Shown: positions 23,501 to 35,500 of the stretch, piece after piece
Numbering within the stretch: the first letter of the stretch is position 1
How the letters are laid out: each line of letters starts with the position of its first letter
Source: Heligmosomoides polygyrus polygyrus
Lineage: Eukaryota; Nematoda; Chromadorea; Rhabditida; Heligmosomidae
Reading direction: 5' to 3'
Assembly: GCA_947396885.1 (NCBI GenBank)
Contig: OX377202.1
Coordinates: forward strand, 72,698,643-72,762,642
Length of the DNA stretch: 64,000 nucleotides
Notes under the pieces: generated by a model
What the model saw: the letters and a program-made list of their open reading frames with translations, nothing else
The model's database searches: none
Told to the model about the DNA's origin: nothing
Translations under genes and position numbers: made by a program

Positions 23501-26500
23501 ACTTGTTCATATCTGGCAAGATCTACGTGCTCATCAACGCAAGCCAATGCACTGTCTGGATGGCTATCATCGTCTCAGTACTAGCCTTGTTTAGGCTTCG
23601 ATGTACAATGCCCGATGCCCCTAGGCCCGTGAAAGTGGGTTTGATTTCCTCCATCTTGCTACGGAGAAACTACTGAAGAAATGCATAAGGTGATGAACGA
23701 GATATGTTGGTAGTGATTCGATTACTGTACGGCAGCTCCGCTGCAGTGTTCTGTTTTCTGCTTTTCCGTTAAAATGCAGCCATTAGGTAAAATCTTGGGC
23801 TGAGATGCTTTCAGTGGATAAAAGGTGAGAATGCCCTGGGCACTATGGGAGCTTTGGGTTGTTGATAAATAAACTCAGGGCGATCCAGGTAGGGGCAGGT
23901 ACACTCTATGAAGACTTACAAAAACAACATCGATAATAATTTGTTCAGCGACTCCATGCTTAATGCTGCTGTTTGAAGTTCCACAACTTCACAACAGTAC
24001 GAGTACATTTTATTGGCTCCGATATAGTGTCAAACGTTTGTATTGTAAACCAAATAGCCTGTCTCTCTGTTTATAGAAATGACATATCTTTTAAGGAGTT
24101 TCAGTAACCTCTATCTTGCAGAAGATATCAAGGAAAATGTTAAAATGTTTTTTGTAGTTCTCGCGAATTCTTTAGTTAGCTGTCTTGTAGCGCAGCTCAC
24201 AAGGAAAGGTTCTCAACTCAAGATGAGCTTTCGCGATGCAATGTTGATAGGATGTAGGGCCCTATGAGCGGAGTTCAGAACCAATAAGTCTTTACTGAAT
24301 GCTTTTTTAAAGACCTGAAAAAACGATGTGAAAACGTGTACGCAACACAATTGAACTCCTATGACACCCTACGAGATGTGCCTCGCTGGCGCAGGCGGTA
24401 GGAGTTCCGCTTTATAGAAGCACACCAGCGGGCTCTTGAGTTCTAGCTCGCCTACTGCCGATGAATTGCACACATTAGTTTGTTGTTATTACGCTTTCTC
24501 ATGATCACAGGAGTCAATTTTAGAAGAAAAATACTTACAACAAACCAAGGCTGTCTATGTGCGCCTTCATATGTGCTAGTTTTTCAACGATACGTATCTG
24601 CACCGTATCTTTCTTGGAGAAACGTCGTATTGCTCTGCCCTTTCAGTCAACAGCTATGGTGCAAAACATGAAACAATTGAAACACAGGCGCGTAACACAG
24701 CAGCATCTTACAAAAGCCAGTGAGGAACAATCTTCTCCATGGCAAGGAATGACCACCTATTCTTCCATGAACGCGTAATTCGTGGATGTAGAGAAGGGTC
24801 TTGGGTGAACATCGACGTAACCAACAGCCACCCACGAAATAAAACTAGCACATGTGAGAGCACAAATAGACAGCCTTCGCTTGTTGTTGATGGTCTAAAA
24901 TTGACTCCTGTGATCATGAAAAAGAAAAATCACAATCAACATGCACGTGCAAAACATTGGTGCGGTACGCGGACTCGAATTCAGAGGCCCGCCGGTGTGC
25001 TTCTATGTGGTACTCCTATCGAGTGCGCTACCGAAGCACATCTCGTAGAGTGTCACGGGGGTTGATGAGTGTTGCGACACATTTCGCACCTCTTTTCAGG
25101 TCTTTAAAAAGCGTTCAGCAAAAACTGAATGTAATTTTGGACTCCGCTCACACGGCCCAGCATGCTGTCAAAATAGCATCGCAAAAGCTCACCTTGAGTT
25201 GGAAACCTTTCCTTGTCAGAAATGTTATGATAAGCTGAATTTGATGTCGCATTAAGGGACTCGATTTCACTGCGCTGTGATACTTCCAGCCACCTCTGTC
25301 TATATTACTCTCTTTTCATATTTTCTAGCCCGTGCTGTCAATAATTATTAATGAAAGGTTTAGTTATCCATGTTTGAGGTACCGGTGGAAAGCAATAGCA
25401 ATATAGTGCATAGACCGAAAGACTTGAGCTTTCAAGAAGTGCTCGTGAGCTTGAAGACGAAATCAACTAAATGAGAAAGCAAAGAAGACTAGAGAAGCAA
25501 GGGCTTCCCTTCAGTCTGCAGGATGTGGACCTCTAACAAAAACCACTGCGAAACTCTTGTCGATATTTCAAGAATTCTTCAAAGACCTGCGGTAGATCGG
25601 AACGATGAAAAGGAAAAGAGTACATCTATGGAGAAAAATTGCAACTGACAAAGATAGTGGCTTCGAAATGTGAGACAAGAATGTCAACGGTGCACTTAAA
25701 GCGACACCATTGCTTCAAATGAACCCGACATGAAATCCCTCAGATCGAGAGATTAATGAAAAAGTAACGACGAACTCTTTGCAACAGCGTAAGATTCAAA
25801 AGAAAAGGCACAATCTACGATAGTGCAATGGAACCCCAGTTGTGCTGGGCAGGTCTTGCCCAAAAATGAAGTTCAGCGAATAACTAAGCCTATAACCTAT
25901 GCCAAAGTTCAGTGGGAAGGTGTAGGAACGAGAGAGTGTTTGGAGCGCATTCGAGCATTCCATACATCCGGGAAAATGACGAGGCGTTCATGATTAACTA
26001 TATCCTTGACGCTACTTGAAGCAAGACAGTCATTGAAGCAGTTTAAAATCAGTGGGAAAACATGCCATCCCTGTGGAACACCTTAGCAAACTGTGGAAGA
26101 CCTGCCTAAGAAAAAGTACGAAAGTGCGCAGCTCATGATAATAGAGCCTAAAGAAAGATTTGGGAGAACGCGAGCAAAAAGCAGAAGATCAGCGTACACT
26201 GTGTGAAGAACTTTCCTCCATTGCAAACCAGATGAAACTCAAAAGAAGGATGATTGCCAGTGCTATTGTTTAAAGTCAAAAATTGACAAAATTTACGGAG
26301 CAATTCAGCGTGCTGCACTGAAAAGGAAAGAAGAAACCTACGGAAGAAGAGTTTTGGAACACCAAAAATGCTTCTCTCAGTAATACAAACTCACATCCAT
26401 AATGAAATGAAAATGAAGTAGAATTGGCACATTGATTCTTGGAGACGCATGCCTGCTTTGATGATGGAAGTCAATATTAAAGCAGTGGAACTGTGATAGT

Positions 26501-29500
26501 GGAAGAAGGTCAACAAGTCGGTTGCAAGAAAGGCTCTGCACGCTTCTACTGCGATAAGTTCGATCACATTCCTAGAAAATGTTTGGAAATTCTAAAAAAA
26601 AGGCTGGAAAATCTGAAAAACAGTTCACTTTCTCGGAACTGCGGTGGGTCAAACCATGTGATCATCGAATGCACCAAGGAGAATATCAAGATGTGTGGAA
26701 CACCTGGCCGTCGTCATTTGTCGCAAGCTAGTATATCAAGACAAGGGAAAGGGATCATCTAACAAGGGTGCCCATGAACTTCCCCAAAAGATTCTCAAGG
26801 TGATTTGGGGTAGGCCGCGTATTCTACTCCACCCTCGTTTGGAAGGGTCAATATGGCGTCGCGACACCGGAAGCTGAAGATTCTAGTTAGGCGGTGTACG
26901 GCGTCCTCAGACGACGCGAGGGGTCACAGAGGCAGGAGAGTGGACTGGCTCCGGAACTAATCTGGGTCCGGACCAGGGCTACTGCACATTTCACTCGTAA
27001 TATACCGGTGCCAGCGAACCAAAATTGGAAATCGAACCACCCTTCAATCCAGAATTTACTGAAGAATGCTCCCATGTACTATTTTTCCGTTTTTGACAAA
27101 AATTTAAATGACACTCAGCTAGCATTTGGGGTAGTTTGCTTCGTAACTACGTGGCCAAAATGTCTTCCAGCTTAGTCGAAATTTCACTCATTGAGAACTT
27201 TAAGGTGTTTTCATAGGCCTCCAAATATCTGTGTTTCTCTCTTCAAAGAAACGATTTTGGGTTCACTTCAATCATGCAAAAAGTGTGCGTTTAACTGCAA
27301 AGAAGTGTTATGTGGCCAACTTTGCAGAGTATAATTACTAGCGATTTCAATCCTCGAAGATTCCACTTTTGCAGCATGATTTCCACTGTTGCCCTCAGCG
27401 GGACAAACGAGTATGAGAACACATAAGCTTGACGTGACGAAATTATAGTCCTCCAAAGTGGAGACATTTTCTGAAAATAAGAGCACTTGAATTATCGGAT
27501 CCTTTTAAAAAGCACATCTTTGTGATCGAGAAATGCTAGGTAATCAAGAGATCTATGTGTTACTACAAATAAAGTAGAAAAAAGGTTTAAATAGGCCGAA
27601 TTTCTTTCTTCATCAACTACTTAGGAGCTGTGGGCGTAATTACATATGTCCCGCGAGGGAAGGGGTCAGCCGTGCCAGACAGAAATTAGGTCACTGAACT
27701 GCTATTTTGGCGCTCGCAAGCCGCTTTGCAGCTCATCGGGAAGAGGGCACGGTGCTGATCACGAATATGTGCTTCAATTTACAATGCGCTCAATTTGGAG
27801 AGAAAGAAAAGCGGCGGAAAAGGCGGTTTTTCGCTTTTTCCGCCCAAAGATCAAAAGTTAAGGCCGGTATTGTAGTGGCCTCGAAAACGTCCATTGGAAG
27901 CGAACCGAACCACCTGGCACATCTGATAAGGAAGCTGTTAAAAACTACATTGAACTTCCTGTTTAGATAGTAATATTGAACCCATCGCTGCACTTACTAG
28001 TTGATTTAAAAATCCAGTCCTTACTAGAGGTCAATTTTACCTCTTTCCTCAGAATACGGAAGGCAAACCATAGATCTAAAATAACACGTCCTCCTGCAAA
28101 GGTTTTAATGCGAACAAGGCTAACCTTTGAGAGTAGTTCGGTATGTTCTGCCTGCTACTGGGAGAGATACGCGGTAGCAAAGAAGGCGCGTGAACACCTG
28201 TTATACGCACTCGATCTTAGAAATACCCTTTCTAAGGTGTGGGCTCCAGATAGGTGAACAATATGTATTCAAGGTGAGGCAATAGTACGACTTGTAAAGG
28301 CGTTACAATAACATTTGATAACATTTGATTTGATAACATTTGATTACATAACATTTGATACAATGGAGGATGGAGAATAGAGTAGTGCAGGCTTTCTTAA
28401 CGACGTGATCTATTAGTTTTGAAAATTTCAGTTTTGATTCAAAAATGATTCCAAGATCTTTAGCTGAGTCACACGATATCAACTTGATACCATTGACAAC
28501 ATAAATACTGAGGCGTGTCGTCACCTCCTATGTGCGATACGGCACGCTTTTTTAGATTCAGTAGAATTCCCCATTCAGAAGCACATATGTAGAATTTCTC
28601 AATGGAGTTCTGAAGAGCCGCTTGAACCTCCCAACAAGTATCCGAATATATGCACCGTAAATTTTAATGCCATCGACATATTCTTGAACTTTGATAACGG
28701 TGGATGTACGGAGTGTATGGGCAGGTCCATAGTGTAAATCAAAAATGGCAATGGAGAAAGAGCACCTCCCCGAGGAACCCCGCTTACGCAGGGATACCTC
28801 AATGAGAGACTCTGTCGAACCATTCCTGTAATACCTCTGTTTTCAAGGCAACACCTTAGCCAGTTCAGAAGAGCACCTCGTTTACCAAGGCGTTTTAGTT
28901 TTGCTATTAGTTTATGATGACAAACTTTATCAAATGCCTTTGATAAATAGACGAATATTACATCCACAGATTTCCCCGCATTGATGGCCTGGGTGAAATC
29001 GAAATGAGAGTTAGCTAAATTTGTACACATTGTGGCTCCAGGCAAAAAACCGTGCTGTTCCTGAGGAGTAACATGAAATTTGGAGAGCCACGACAAGTGA
29101 TAACATTTTTTGCCATTTTTGGAGCACCCAGTGGCCCGTAGCAAAAGCGAAACTCAGTTCTGTGATCCTCTTAAGATGCCCTATAAGACCATGTAGGTCT
29201 CTTCGAAAATCTTAAGGGGAAGTTCATGGGCTTCCCTTGTAAAGATCCTTGTAAGGATTCGTAATCGGAGAAAGGTAAGACGAAAACCTCCTAACATCGT
29301 TCGCTGTGCAGCATTTAGCGATGTTTCCATCTTCTTTTTTGGAGAAGAAGAGGTTGTTAAAAATGTGTGTGCATGAAGTGCGATAGATTCACGGAGAGTT
29401 TAGTGATATTGGTCTAAGCAGTTCAAGTACTCAATCCGGAAATACAAACATGGGAAGCGCTACCGCTAAGCACAAGAGTTGATCGTTTCTCGTTGCTCGA

Positions 29501-32500
29501 CCTTAACTCGAGTATGCAGAAGCAATAACTTTGATGACCATATCCTATGGAATCCACCATATAATGGAAAAATCTGCAGAATTGATGATCTTCAAATATG
29601 GGACTCTTTAGGCCAGTGACACTAGTTGTTGGTCAGAAGTGAGAAATTTCGCTAGATCGCCACGAAGCGCTTTAAGCACATGACCTGCATTTTATTATAG
29701 AATGCGGCATCAAATTGTCGGCTGAACCATGCCAAAGAAAATTTTAACCAGAGATAACCTGGGTGCAGTTAGTTTTCTCACCGTCAATCATAAAACGTGG
29801 ATATTTCTATCGGGAGTCAAGCTGGTTTCGTCACATGTCAGGCGCCTTGTCGCTGGAAAGTTTCAGGATGAAGTCTCGACTACGCAGACACTGCGAACGC
29901 TGTGTCACAAAGAGCGATGAGGAGGTACAGAACTGAGAACATTTTCTAGCTCTCGAATCTGCAGTACTCTATTGACTTTTTCGGAACAGTCACAGGGGAA
30001 CTGGAGCATCTTAGGGTCGACAATCGAGCACCACGAAAACGACTATAATGTCGCGTGGACGAATGATTTCGAACTGCTGCCAGACAACAAGACCCTTGCC
30101 TACAGACGACTGTGCTCGATTCTAGATAGGCTCAAGTGCTCAACGGAGATCCTCCAGCAGTATCATCAAATATTTTTGGACCAGTTGAGCAAAGGAATTC
30201 CTGAAGAAGTGCCACAAAGCAATAATTCTTCTTCACACTGGTAATCCATTACTTGGCTGATCAAGTAGTTACTGCTGTCAATCAAAAACTTCAAGTAGTC
30301 TACGACACTTTAGCAAATCCAAAAGACAAGCGTTCTGAACGACGTCTTAAAGCCGCCACAGACTTCTGCGGCGCCGCTGCCCTATGCTTAACCATAGGGC
30401 AGAGACGCAGAGCTCTTCCAGCGGCGCCGCTCTCCGGCCGGCGGCACCGGCGGCACCGGCGGCGTCGCCCAGCGGCACCGGCGGCGTCGCTGGCGGAAAT
30501 GACTTGAATCATTCCACCCGGCGGCGCCGCTCCAGCGTCTGTCTGTCTGCGCTCTGCGCTCGGCCCTTTCGCGGCGGGATCCAGAGCGGAGGCGGTCGAT
30601 GCGGGCGCGCGATCGTCATCGGGGCGCGTTATTGTTAAGCACCAGTCGGTCCCCACTAGAAACACTACAGTACCTCGCCGTCACCGCTCCCGGCCGCCAC
30701 AGACTTCTGCGGCGCCGCCGAGCGGCGCAGCAGAAGTCTGTGGCGGCCTTTAGACACAGAACTAGCAATTTTGGTAGTAATGCCTCTTATACTTCATTAA
30801 TTTCGTGTTGGGAATAGAAAAGGAAAACATTTAAAAAATAGTGAGTGTCGAGAAAGCATTTTTACAAGTTCAGCTTCATCTAAATAACCGAGATGCAATA
30901 CGATATCTCTGGGTGCCTTTCAGTAGGGTCAAACGTTGATGAACGCCGTAGTCACTAGGATAGGCGAAATCGAGTACTTAGCATGAAGTATCCTATCCGA
31001 TGTCCAGAGGGCAGTTATTGAGCACTGCTAAGGGGAAATTCGCGAGTAGGACTGAAGATTTGATACCTTTAAAGAAGTTGCCAGAACGCTGGAAGATATG
31101 GAGAGGAAGATGGGACCTCTCCTGAGGTCTCACTACGCTGAATACTATCCAAGACCGACTAGGCTCAATGAAAACACTGAGTTGGTCAAGGATGAAGACT
31201 TCTTCATAGCAACGGCGATATTTAAAGCTTTTTTGGAAAAGAAATCATTCGTGAAAGCTAGACCTTCGGTTTTAACCGTATCACTACCAGCAAAAGAAGC
31301 CAACCCGAATGATGACAGTTCTATTCTGGAGGCACACCCGAACTCCGCGCAGGAACGTGACAACGCCGTGAAATCTCATTTAGTCACGAGATCGAGGAGA
31401 AAATGAAGAAAAGAGATGCCTCACCGCGAATTACTTCAAAGATCGACGGGAGAACGTGAGAAGCTTACTCTCTCTCTTCTAGAAGATCCCAAGGGAAATG
31501 TTGAAATGTTGTTTGTAATTCCTATGAATTCTTTAGCTATCATGTAGCGGTCATGATAAGCTGAACCTATCTCTATCGGGCTCTTTGTCATATTCTCTCG
31601 CTTAAGTTGGTATGATTAATTATTGAAATAAAAGTTCAACTGTCTACGTTTGAGCCCCGCATGGCAAGCAGAACACTGTTCGTCTCTATATCTGTCAATC
31701 TTTCCGTCCGTCACTGTGATACAATGGCCTGACTAAGGGGCACACAATTCAATGACCATTTCTAATTTCTCATCATGGTTGACCACCCAAGGGAATCATA
31801 AGATTCAAAGGATTAGCTTTTCATTATTCGTTAACCTTATCGAGCGGACAGCTACTATCAACGATAATAGCGTAGAGTTGAGTCATATCAATCCGATAGA
31901 GAGGTTTTACAGTATGTAAACTGCATCGGTCGGCTGCCATGAGATCTAGAGGTGAAGTCCGACCTAGTAGGTAGACTGCTACGCTGGCTGACTTACGCTT
32001 TCCAATTACCGGAGCATCAAGTTAACACGAGCACAACTTCTCAACACGTAGCTAGGTCCAACACAGTAATTGTCCAGCACCAAAGCCTTGTTTTAACCCT
32101 TTCACGACATTGTCCGACGACATCGTCGGACACCACCATAAAAATAGTTCATGAAAAACTATCAAGCATTTAATAGTGCAGTATTAATCAGTGAGTCCAC
32201 TAACATCTACGGTCAAGACGGTCCTTGGGAAACTTCATTCGTTACTGTTTTCATATTTAACAAATAATACAAATAAAATAATTCAAATAATCAGCGCGCG
32301 GGAAAAATGCGTGCTGTCCCACGCGGCGGTCACCCGAAAATCGCGCATGTTGCGAAAGTGTTAAAAGTCGCATGTTTTATACATGGAAATTATTCATGGA
32401 GAGGATGAACATTTTCAGGTGTATCTTGCTCTGCCTATAATCTTTGTTATTGGTTCTACTATATTTGTAGGGTTGTCGATATATGGAGAACCTTGGGATA

Positions 32501-35500
32501 CAGGTGAAATATATTTCGTTGTATTTCGTATTTTAATATCAATTGACTGGTCCTCCTGATTGCTTGCACATTCAAATGTCGCAGCGTCAGCACGGTCGCC
32601 CAGCTTCCTGCTTTAATCGACGAAGCCACGTGGATTTCGTGCGATGTGATATCGGACTATGCGAAACCATACCGACCTGTGTTATGCACGGGAGATCTGT
32701 CGGCTATCCTATCCTACTATATGTAAAGGAGTTAGCGGTTGTCCGTCCGTCCTCCGTCCGTCTGCTCATCCGTCTGCCTTTTCTGAGAGTCGAGTAGCAG
32801 GCGTCAGTGTTGAGACGAAGTGCCACTCACTCCGTGTCGAGACCATCAGATGAAGTGTCACCGATGTCGCGCAGAGGGCGTTCGAGCTCAAAAGACATGC
32901 CAGCGACGTTGCTCAACAGGCGTCCGGATTTAGATGAAATGCCATCGATGTCGTGCAACAGGCGCTTGTATCCAGAAGGCGTGTAACCGATGTCGCGCGT
33001 TGGGTGTTTGGGTTAAGAAGGGGTGTCAACGATGTCGCGTAATAGGTGACTGGGGTCAGAGGACATGTCACCGAGCTGTTCAACAGGCGTCCGGCTTCAG
33101 ATAACGTGTAACCGACGTCGCGCAATGTGTGTCTGGGTTCTAAGAGCGGTGTCACCGATGTAGCGTTAAGGGCGTCCGGGTTGAGGAAACATGTCACCGA
33201 CGCTATTCAACAGGCGTCCGGGTGCAGAACACATATCACCGGTGTCACGCAAGTGTGTCTGGGCTCAGAAGAGGTATTACGGATTTCATGCAAGGGGTGT
33301 CTGGTTGTTCAGAAGAGGTATAACCGATGTCATACAAACGGTGTCTGGGTTAAGAAGAGTTGTCACCTATTTCGCGCAAGGGGTGTCTGAATTCCGAACA
33401 CGTGTAATGGAAGACCACTGAAGGGAGACCAGTAAGCAGGGATCCAGCGAAGAGTGGGAGGACCAGTGAAGGGGAGGGTTTTTTCTCCTGATTTCACAAA
33501 AGTTTCATGACTCTTTGAATCAAGAATCAAATTCCTTAGCATGCTTATCTTTTTCCTTCACAAACGTTGGTCTGGCCTGGAACACCAATTCTAAATCAGA
33601 GTTTTATAAGCTTTCTTAGGTTGCTAACAGTGCGCTCCATATGAGGCATGTGATCTATCATAGTCGGAGGAGGGCATGCGGTGTCTTTCCTTTCCAACTC
33701 CTCTTAGTTTGTTTCAGAGATTCAGCTGCTGCCAAATGATGATATCCATGTGAACTCGGAGAGTGGGTGTCGTGTTGTGGGTGCTGAACGCAACTGTAAC
33801 CTAGCCCCTCCATCTCCCAATTAGGATAGACCTAGGACATTCAATAAGACCGTTATAGTGGTGGCGTTGTCCGTTCCTCCACGTGGCGCCACTAGAAACT
33901 GCCCGCTGTGCGAGCTAAGCCGAACACGGACATTCGATTGCAGGCGACAGGTCCTTGTGACAGGCCGGCCTATGAAGACCCATGTCACATCACATGGTTC
34001 ATGACACTGCAAGTTTTTCGAGAAAGTGCTACGGCGTCCGCAGGAGCCGATGCGCACTCGCAGAGCCCGATGAGTGTGACAAGTATGCGAGGGTCCCTGA
34101 TGCGAAGACGGCGTCGGGGGCAACTGAAGCTAGTCCGAAAGCCCTGTAACGTAAGCAGGACCCGCGTAGCAACGCTGAATGTGGGCACGTTGACGGACCG
34201 CTCGTGCGAGTTGGTTGAAGCACTGGAGCGCAAAAGAGTTGATCTCTGTGCGGTGCAGGAGACGAGGTGGTCCTGCCGCAGGTCAAGGCACATAGGACGT
34301 GGCTTCAAGGCCGTTCTATGTGGAAGTCCCAGGACCACTAGTGGAGTTGGAGTCATCGTCTCCGAACGCTTTGTAACCATTGAACGCTTTGACGATCGAT
34401 TGATGAAAATCGTTGTCGCCACTAAGGAGCGACTCTATCACTTCTTCTCTGCGTATGCTCCGCAGACTGGGTGCTCCGATCAAGCCAAGGATGAGTTTTG
34501 GAACCTGCTTGATGAGAAGACAGCAGAGGTACCGTCGAAAGGTGTCATCATGGTCGCTGGTGACGTTAATGGGCACGCAGGTGCTGTGAAATACGGGTAC
34601 AGCTGTCATGGTGGTTTCGGATATGGACCACGTAACGCCGATGGTGAGCGCATTCTTGATTACGCGGAATCGCATAACCTCACCATAGTGAACACCGTCT
34701 TCCGAAAACGCGACTCGCACCTTATCTCATACTACAGTGGGAGTACCAAGACTCAGATAGACTTGTTCTTGTGAGAGATCCCGACCAGAGTCTTGTCACA
34801 GACGCGAAAATCGTGCCGTAACGGTCGCCCCACAGCGCCGACCGCTGATCTGCACTTTGAAGATCGTCCCTCTGAGGCTGAAGCAGGTCGAGCGATGCGG
34901 TGCAGCAAGAATCAAGTGGTAGCGAATGAGAGAGAAGGAAGCAGCTGTGATTTCTCGCGTGCGGTTACCGACAGTCACATCTATCGATGAAACTTGGAAG
35001 AAGGCGGCCGACGCAATTCGTCAAGCTGCACAGTCGGACCTCGGCATTGCGAAGCCTGGACGATGGAAGGTCGGAAGGTCGACAAGCAGGCCTGGCTGTG
35101 GACAGATGACGTGAAAGCAAAAGTGCGAGGGAAGAAATCGCTTTATCACGTGTTCCTCGGCGAAAAGACAGCCGATAACTGGCAGAAGTACCAGGAAGCG
35201 AAGAAAGCTGCAAACAAGGCCATGACTGCTGCAAAAGCCACTCATTATGGAGACGTCAACGAGAGCTCGAGTCACGCCATGGTGAGCAGTATCTGTGCAG
35301 ACTTGCAAAATTTCGCCATCGGCAGACTGAGGATATTGAGAAATTCTTCGGCTGCTATGATGAGATCGTTCATCACGGCAAGAAGACATTAAAGCAATGG
35401 CCGGACTACTTTGAGGAAATCTCTACGGTAGAATTTCCTCATCCAGCCATCCCTTCTACGGCTCCAACCCACGGCCCCGTTCAGAAGATCGCCATGTAGG

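Larger units (their letters stand above)
29640..31010 (+). pseudogene. BEL/Pao protease-reverse transcriptase remnant, split by a GC-rich MITE
   Basis: The segment at 29972-30240 reads [20 protein letters not shown], then [20 protein letters not shown], matching the N-terminal BEL/Pao RT segment. Then [20 protein letters not shown] at about 30245 continues the RT. A GC-rich foldback element interrupts at about 30349-30750. RT resumes near 30845 with [20 protein letters not shown], corresponding to the first catalytic motif, whose aspartate is lost. Earlier, 29729-29870 could be the retropepsin-RT linker. Frameshifts and stops occur throughout. Confidence 0.7.

Noticed and set aside
30253..30665. 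Alanine/arginine-rich ORFs on both strands as genes
   Set aside because: They read through a GC-rich MITE with inverted ends; both strands and several frames are open by composition.
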